Position numbers and translations under genes: made by a program. From Mycobacterium sp. 852002-40037_SCH5390672 (GTDB lineage: Bacteria > Actinomycetota > Actinomycetes > Mycobacteriales > Mycobacteriaceae): DNA of 64,000 nt. Of the stretch, positions 60,792 through 64,000 are shown in pieces. Position 1 is the first letter of the stretch. Every line of letters starts with the position of its first letter. The stretch spans positions 186,001-250,000 of the forward strand of contig NZ_LZTA01000069.1 in NCBI RefSeq assembly GCF_001665875.1, in the 5' to 3' direction. The notes beneath the pieces were generated by a model. The model ran no database searches. It worked only from the letters and a program-made list of their open reading frames with translations, and had not been told where the DNA came from.

Positions 60792-61092
60792 CCGCGCCTG
60801 CGGGGGAGCGGCGCTAAGGCATGGCGGCATACTGCGCCACGCGGGCACCACGCGTTGATTCATCTGATGACTCAGCAATATTGCTCGACCGATCGAGCTG
60901 GACTGAATCCTGCTGCACAGCAGCCTCATACGCGTATGCGTTAACTGCTGCCAGATCAGCATGTCCGAAACCATTGCAGCAGACATGTCCTGGGTAGTGA
61001 TTCATCTGGTGCAAAACCCAGTAGTTACCGGAAATGTGGCATATTCGAATCGTGCGTATTCCCCGATGAGGCGGAGTGCATGAGTCGAGTTG
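60792..61092. other. Gene-poor stretch with a dispersed motif
   Basis: About 300 bp between the PhzF remnant and the MPT63-like gene. An open frame of about 60 codons on the minus strand (MNHYPGHVCCNGFG start, near 61005 to 60814) has no recognisable family and is not called. The third copy of the dispersed intergenic motif is at 61025-61075. Confidence 0.3.
61025..61075. repeat. Dispersed intergenic motif, copy 3
   Basis: CCGGAAATGTGGCATATTCG, then a TGCGTATT part and CCCCGATGAGGCGG. It lines up with copy 2 at 57807-57860 over about 50 bp with small gaps, and with the first half of copy 1. All three lie outside coding sequence. Confidence 0.35.
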
Positions 61093-61548
61093 CTAGCTCT
61101 TCCAGACGACTTTGTCCGCGCCTCCGGCGTCCCGGTAGACGACACTGTCGGGGTTCGTACCGTTGCGAACGTCGAAGTAAATGCGCCCAGTGACAGGGTT
61201 GCCTAAGGGGAGTGGCCCCTCAGGAAGGCCGTCGGTCTGGTTGCCCTTCATCACCGCGAACGTTGAGCTGTTGACGGCCCGAGCATTGAAGTCGGCAATG
61301 TTCGGAGTTGCGTTACCGCTCACTCCTTTGGCCGTGACGTCGGAATACCACACGCCGTCGTTGTGGCCGCTGGGCTGCAGGTTGCTCACGGTGTAGTCGA
61401 TGGTGCCGCCCATACTGGAAATCTCTGCCATCTGGCCGAATTGCAGCACTTGAGGATCGGCGAATGCCGGTGTCGCCGCGAAGATTCCGGCCGCCACCAA
61501 TACAGCTGTTGCTCCCGTTGTTTTCGATGCAATGCGTGAGAACGCCAC
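61093..61548 (-). CDS. MPT63-like secreted protein (DUF1942)
   Basis: 151 residues. Signal peptide RIASKTTGATAVLVAAGIFAATPAFA, then an immunoglobulin-like beta-sandwich like that of MPT63/MPB63: TIDYTVSNLQPS, GVWYSDVTAKGVSGNATPNIADFNARAVNSSTFAVM, and the family end LPLGNPVTGRIYFDVRNGTNPDSVVYRDAGGADKVVWKS (FNAR and GxIYFDV are conserved). The function of the family is unknown; MPT63 itself is a secreted antigen. ATG 61548 is followed by a normal signal start. Confidence 0.9.
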   Translation of the reverse strand: MAFSRIASKTTGATAVLVAAGIFAATPAFADPQVLQFGQMAEISSMGGTIDYTVSNLQPSGHNDGVWYSDVTAKGVSGNATPNIADFNARAVNSSTFAVMKGNQTDGLPEGPLPLGNPVTGRIYFDVRNGTNPDSVVYRDAGGADKVVWKS

Positions 61549-61641
61549 GTCGGGCTCCCTTCGTGATGTGCCGGCTGTCCAAGAGCGGCAGCTGATTCAC
61601 AGGTGACGATTATCCAAAGCTCGGAATTTCAAACCTGATGT

Positions 61642-61799
61642 TTGCTAACGCGCTTGTCGATCCTGGGCACCGAGTACTGGTTCGTCGCACAGGAACTCGG
61701 CTTCGGCAGCCTGATCTGTTTCTACCGCCCGCCCCGCACAACGAGTCGGTGCGACTGTTCGACGAGTACGCCGAGACGGTCGCGAAATATCTCTGCTAG
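61642..61799 (+). pseudogene. Possible 3' remnant of a luciferase-like flavin monooxygenase
   Basis: One frame reads LGFGSLICFYRP and a second frame, after a shift, reads PHNESVRLFDEYAETVAKYL then stop. The order resembles the C-terminal tail of luciferase-like monooxygenases. The piece is short and frameshifted, so the assignment is weak; nothing upstream belongs to the same gene. Confidence 0.3.
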
Positions 61800-61837
61800 C
61801 AAACCTTCTAAATCGCAGACATAAGTCAACCCAATTT

Positions 61838-61910
61838 GGTACCGACCGGTGTGCATAGCATGCATTGCGGCTAGCCATCAGTACATTACGCACTCAGATC
61901 GGTATACATA
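61838..61910. promoter_or_regulatory. Duplicate of the tetR/SDR control region
   Basis: GGTACCGACCGGTGTGCATA at 61838-61857 and GATCGGTATACATA at 61897-61910. This repeats, in the same orientation and with the same 59-60 bp spacing, the pair in the tetR-SDR intergenic region (62789-62863). It lies about 200 bp beyond the tetR stop. The following stretch, up to 62116, shows no gene. Confidence 0.6.
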
Positions 61911-62116
61911 ACAACGTTGGCTGCGCATCAGCAGCACGAAGCGGCCGTCAGAGGCGGATGGGCCGGATGCGGCGCTGCCTGACAAGAGGGCAGCGGTCCC
62001 AGCACGCCGGTGCCGACGCGCTGGGCCCGACGCGCGAAGAACGCGACACGGCGGAAGATCGAGATCAGGGGAGAGAGCACATCATGAGCAGCATCAGCGC
62101 CATCGGCTCGGGGGCG

Positions 62117-62767
62117 TCAACGTCGGCTGAGCTCGCCGCCGGACCCGGCACGCGGCTCCGTCCCGGCCGACAGGTTCCCGTCTGCGCCGGGCGGCACCGT
62201 TGGCGTGGGGATGGCGTTGTCGATGAGGACCGCTGCGATGGCGGCGGCGGTGGCGAAGGTTTCGGTGTTGAGGACTCGATTGCGGGCCGAGGCGCCATCC
62301 AGAAGTAGCGCCAGTTGTTCGCCGAGCTGTTCGGGGTTGGTGGCGCCGGCCTCGCGCGCGGTTTCGGTGAGCCGCGCGGCAAAGGCTTTCTTGTAGTCGC
62401 GGGCGTGCACGCGTGCCGGGTGGCCCGGGTCGTGGATTTCGACGGCCGCCGCGATGAACGGGCACAGGGGCCCGTGAATGTCGAAGGCGGCGAGGAGTCG
62501 TTCGCGGGGTGTGAGGTCGGTGCGGTCGAACACCTCGGGCAGGAGGTCGGGATCGAATCGGCGTAGGTGTTCGGCGATCAGCGCGTCCTTGCCGGTGAAG
62601 TGCTGGTAGAACGTGCGCTTGGACACCTGGGCCACCGCGCAGAGCTGGTCCAGGCCGGTGGAGTTGATGCCTTGATCGCGGAACAGTTGTCGTGAAGCGC
62701 CGAGGATGCGTTCTCGTGCGCCCCTGCCGCGGCGCAGGCCGCGCGGCCCCTTCCCTAACTCCGTCAC
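62117..62767 (-). CDS. TetR-family transcriptional regulator
   Basis: 216 residues from GTG 62767. The HTH is ARERILGASRQLFRDQGINSTGLDQLCAVAQVSKRTFYQHFTGKDALIAEHLRRFD. The C-terminal region has CPFIAAAVEIHDPGHPARVHARDYKKAFAARLTETAREAG, like repressors of SDR genes in actinobacteria. It is divergent from the SDR at 62892; two operator-like ACCGACCGGT/CCGGTCGGT blocks lie between. A second copy of this control region stands downstream of the gene. Confidence 0.9.
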   Translation of the reverse strand: MTELGKGPRGLRRGRGARERILGASRQLFRDQGINSTGLDQLCAVAQVSKRTFYQHFTGKDALIAEHLRRFDPDLLPEVFDRTDLTPRERLLAAFDIHGPLCPFIAAAVEIHDPGHPARVHARDYKKAFAARLTETAREAGATNPEQLGEQLALLLDGASARNRVLNTETFATAAAIAAVLIDNAIPTPTVPPGADGNLSAGTEPRAGSGGELSRR

Positions 62768-62788
62768 GCACCAAGCGTAGCCCAGTTG

Positions 62789-62863
62789 GGTACCGACCGG
62801 TGTGCATAGCTTGCGTTTCGCATCCCCGTCCGATACGTTAAGCACGCCGGTCGGTGTACATAA
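62789..62863. promoter_or_regulatory. Operators between tetR and the SDR gene
   Basis: Site 1, GGTACCGACCGGTGTGCATA at 62789-62808, and site 2, GCCGGTCGGTGTACATAA at 62846-62863. Both carry an (A/G)CCG(A/G)(C/T)CGGT block followed by GT(G/A)CATA. They fit an autoregulating TetR that also represses the SDR unit. Confidence 0.6.
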
Positions 62864-62891
62864 TCTGAATTACCTAAAGAATGGAGTGATC

Positions 62892-63626
62892 GTGGGAAAA
62901 CTCGATGGCAAGGTCGCGGTGATCACCGGCGCGACAAGTGGTATGGCGCTGGCCGGTGCCAAGTTGTTCGTTGACGAAGGAGCACACGTTTTCATCTCGG
63001 GCCGACGCAAGGACGCGCTGGACCATGCCGTCGAAGTGATCGGCCGGAACGTGACCGGCGTGCAGGGCGATTCTGCCGACCTCGACGATCTGGACCGCTT
63101 GTTCGACACGGTCAAGCAGGAAAAGGGCGCGATCGACGTGTTGTGGGCAAGCGCCGGGACGGGTCAGCAGAGCAGTCTCGGCGAGATCACCGAGGAGCAC
63201 TTCGACGCCGCTTTCGGGCTGAACGCGCGCGGCACGCTGTTCACGGTCCAGAAGGCGCTACCGCTGTTCAACGATGGCGGCTCGATCTTCATGACCGGGT
63301 CAAACGCTTCGCTCAAGGGCTACCCCGAGTGGAGCGTGTACGCAGCCAGCAAAGCCGTGCTGCCCGCCTACGCGCGGGTGTGGGTGTCCGAGTTGAAGGA
63401 CAGGAAGATCCGGGTGAACGTGCTGACCCCCGGCCAGGTCGCGACGCCGAAGCAGGAGGAGTTGTTCGACGAGGAGATGAAGGCGCAGTTCGAATCCCTG
63501 ATTCCGCGGGGAAAGATGGGCCGCCCTGAGGAGATCGCGTCGGTCGCCTTGTTCCTCGCCTCGGACGACTCGAGCTATGTCAACGGCATGGAGTTGGTTG
63601 TCGACGGCGGCACCTCAGCGATCTAG
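62892..63626 (+). CDS. SDR-family oxidoreductase
   Basis: 244 residues from GTG 62892 (GGAG 5 nt upstream). KVAVITGATSGMALAGAKLFVDEGAHVFISGRRKDAL has the cofactor loop, though GMAL replaces the usual GIGL/GIGR; DSADLDDLDRLF, ASAGTG (in place of NAG), FMTGSN and YAASKAVLPAYARVW give Ser, Tyr and Lys. TPGQVATPKQEEL and VNGMELVVDGG complete it. It is under the divergent TetR and is followed by an NTF2-like gene, probably in one transcript. Confidence 0.92.
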   Translation: MGKLDGKVAVITGATSGMALAGAKLFVDEGAHVFISGRRKDALDHAVEVIGRNVTGVQGDSADLDDLDRLFDTVKQEKGAIDVLWASAGTGQQSSLGEITEEHFDAAFGLNARGTLFTVQKALPLFNDGGSIFMTGSNASLKGYPEWSVYAASKAVLPAYARVWVSELKDRKIRVNVLTPGQVATPKQEELFDEEMKAQFESLIPRGKMGRPEEIASVALFLASDDSSYVNGMELVVDGGTSAI

Positions 63627-63706
63627 TCCTGGCACACCGACTCGAACGGGTGGGCGCACCGATCAGGTCTCCCACACTACGAGCGACTAAGACACAAGGA
63701 GTCACC

Positions 63707-64000
63707 ATGACCACGTTCGCCCCGCACCGCGACGCCGTGGAATTTTTCGTCGACTGCATGCACGGCGGCGCAGACAAAGACGCTCTTTCGGAAATCCTCG
63801 CCGAGGACGTGGTGCTGTACGGCCCACTCGACGATGAGCCACTCACCGGCCGCGAGGCGGTCCTGGAAGCCATGCGGACCGTCGGCACAGTAGCGGCCGA
63901 CCTCACCTACAAGGAAGTCCTCAGCGGCGCGACGCACCACGCCGCGTACTTCCGGCTGCAGATCGAAGACACGGTGGTCAACGGGATGGACTACATCCTG
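63707..64000 (+). CDS. NTF2/SnoaL-like protein, cut by the window end
   Basis: At least 98 codons without a stop. AVEFFVDCMHGGADKDALSEILAEDVVLYGPL, TGREAVLEAMRTVGTVAADLTYKEVLSGATHHAAYFRLQIEDTVV follow the NTF2-like layout. AAGGAG lies 7 nt upstream of ATG 63707. It starts 80 bp after the SDR gene in the same direction, so the TetR-controlled unit is SDR plus this protein. Confidence 0.82.
   Translation, partial: MTTFAPHRDAVEFFVDCMHGGADKDALSEILAEDVVLYGPLDDEPLTGREAVLEAMRTVGTVAADLTYKEVLSGATHHAAYFRLQIEDTVVNGMDYIL

Noticed and set aside
60814..61014. Minus-strand ORF of about 65 codons with HVCCNGFGHAD
   Set aside because: Composition is plausible, but no family, ribosome binding site or neighbour supports it; left inside the gap entry.

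Overview
The window looks like chromosomal DNA of a non-tuberculous mycobacterium. The base composition is GC-rich, with many GTG starts and some leaderless-looking genes. The gene content is typical of the genus: a TIGR00027-type methyltransferase, a DUF732 protein, an MPT63-like secreted protein, two cutinase-like proteins, an MmpS-like lipoprotein, a GAP/SfLAP membrane protein, a Ddn-like deazaflavin oxidoreductase, an EspR-like regulator and an ANTAR protein. The species cannot be named from this sequence alone. I see no tRNA, rRNA, CRISPR array or intact insertion sequence.

Layout. 0-9.4 kb: metabolic genes (glucose-6-phosphate dehydrogenase, CitE-like CoA lyase, M42 peptidase of the NAGGN type, aldehyde dehydrogenase), two methyltransferases and a GAP-family membrane protein. 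9.6-15.2 kb: an SDR, then a divergent heme oxygenase / bacteriophytochrome pair in which the phytochrome carries a SpoIIE phosphatase output, a frameshifted NTF2-like gene and two exported proteins. 15.3-20.1 kb: a coupled ATP-grasp ligase plus NylB-like serine hydrolase, a P450 and an NTF2-like protein. 20.2-25.7 kb: ArsR regulator, SRPBCC + DUF899 pair, a secreted protein with three 25-residue repeats, two SDRs (one without the catalytic Tyr/Lys) and an ECF sigma factor with a SnoaL-like tail. 26.2-31.8 kb: an overlapping jetABC (MksFEB, Wadjet-type SMC) operon with no jetD beside it. 32-34.2 kb: small envelope proteins, a cutinase and a RibD-like reductase.

34.4-39.3 kb looks like an accessory island with less GC-rich sequence. 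It holds a tightly overlapping cluster of an EspR/XRE-like regulator, an ImmA/IrrE-type metalloprotease, a MAB_1171c-like membrane protein, a 22-codon mini-ORF coupled at both ends, and an O-methyltransferase. A near-perfect 26-bp palindrome lies upstream, and a phage-like small zinc-finger protein follows. This is my best candidate for an undescribed system; the heme oxygenase-phytochrome-phosphatase pair and the JetD-less Jet operon come next.

39.3-50.8 kb: regulator/enzyme pairs (MmyB-type XRE with an M24-fold protein, MarR with an NAD(P)-binding protein, TetR with an HXXEE membrane protein), a thioredoxin-reductase-like flavoprotein, a GAF-ANTAR regulator, a second cutinase and an orphan CheB esterase domain. 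51-64 kb: a 2OG-Fe dioxygenase, a Ddn-like protein, a large LuxR-type ATPase regulator, three proteins of unknown function, AraC + saccharopine-dehydrogenase-like pair, an MPT63-like protein, and a TetR/SDR/NTF2 unit whose control region is duplicated on the far side of tetR. Gene decay is visible at several places: remnants of PhzF, an Old Yellow Enzyme, an MmpS-like gene and possibly a luciferase-like monooxygenase.
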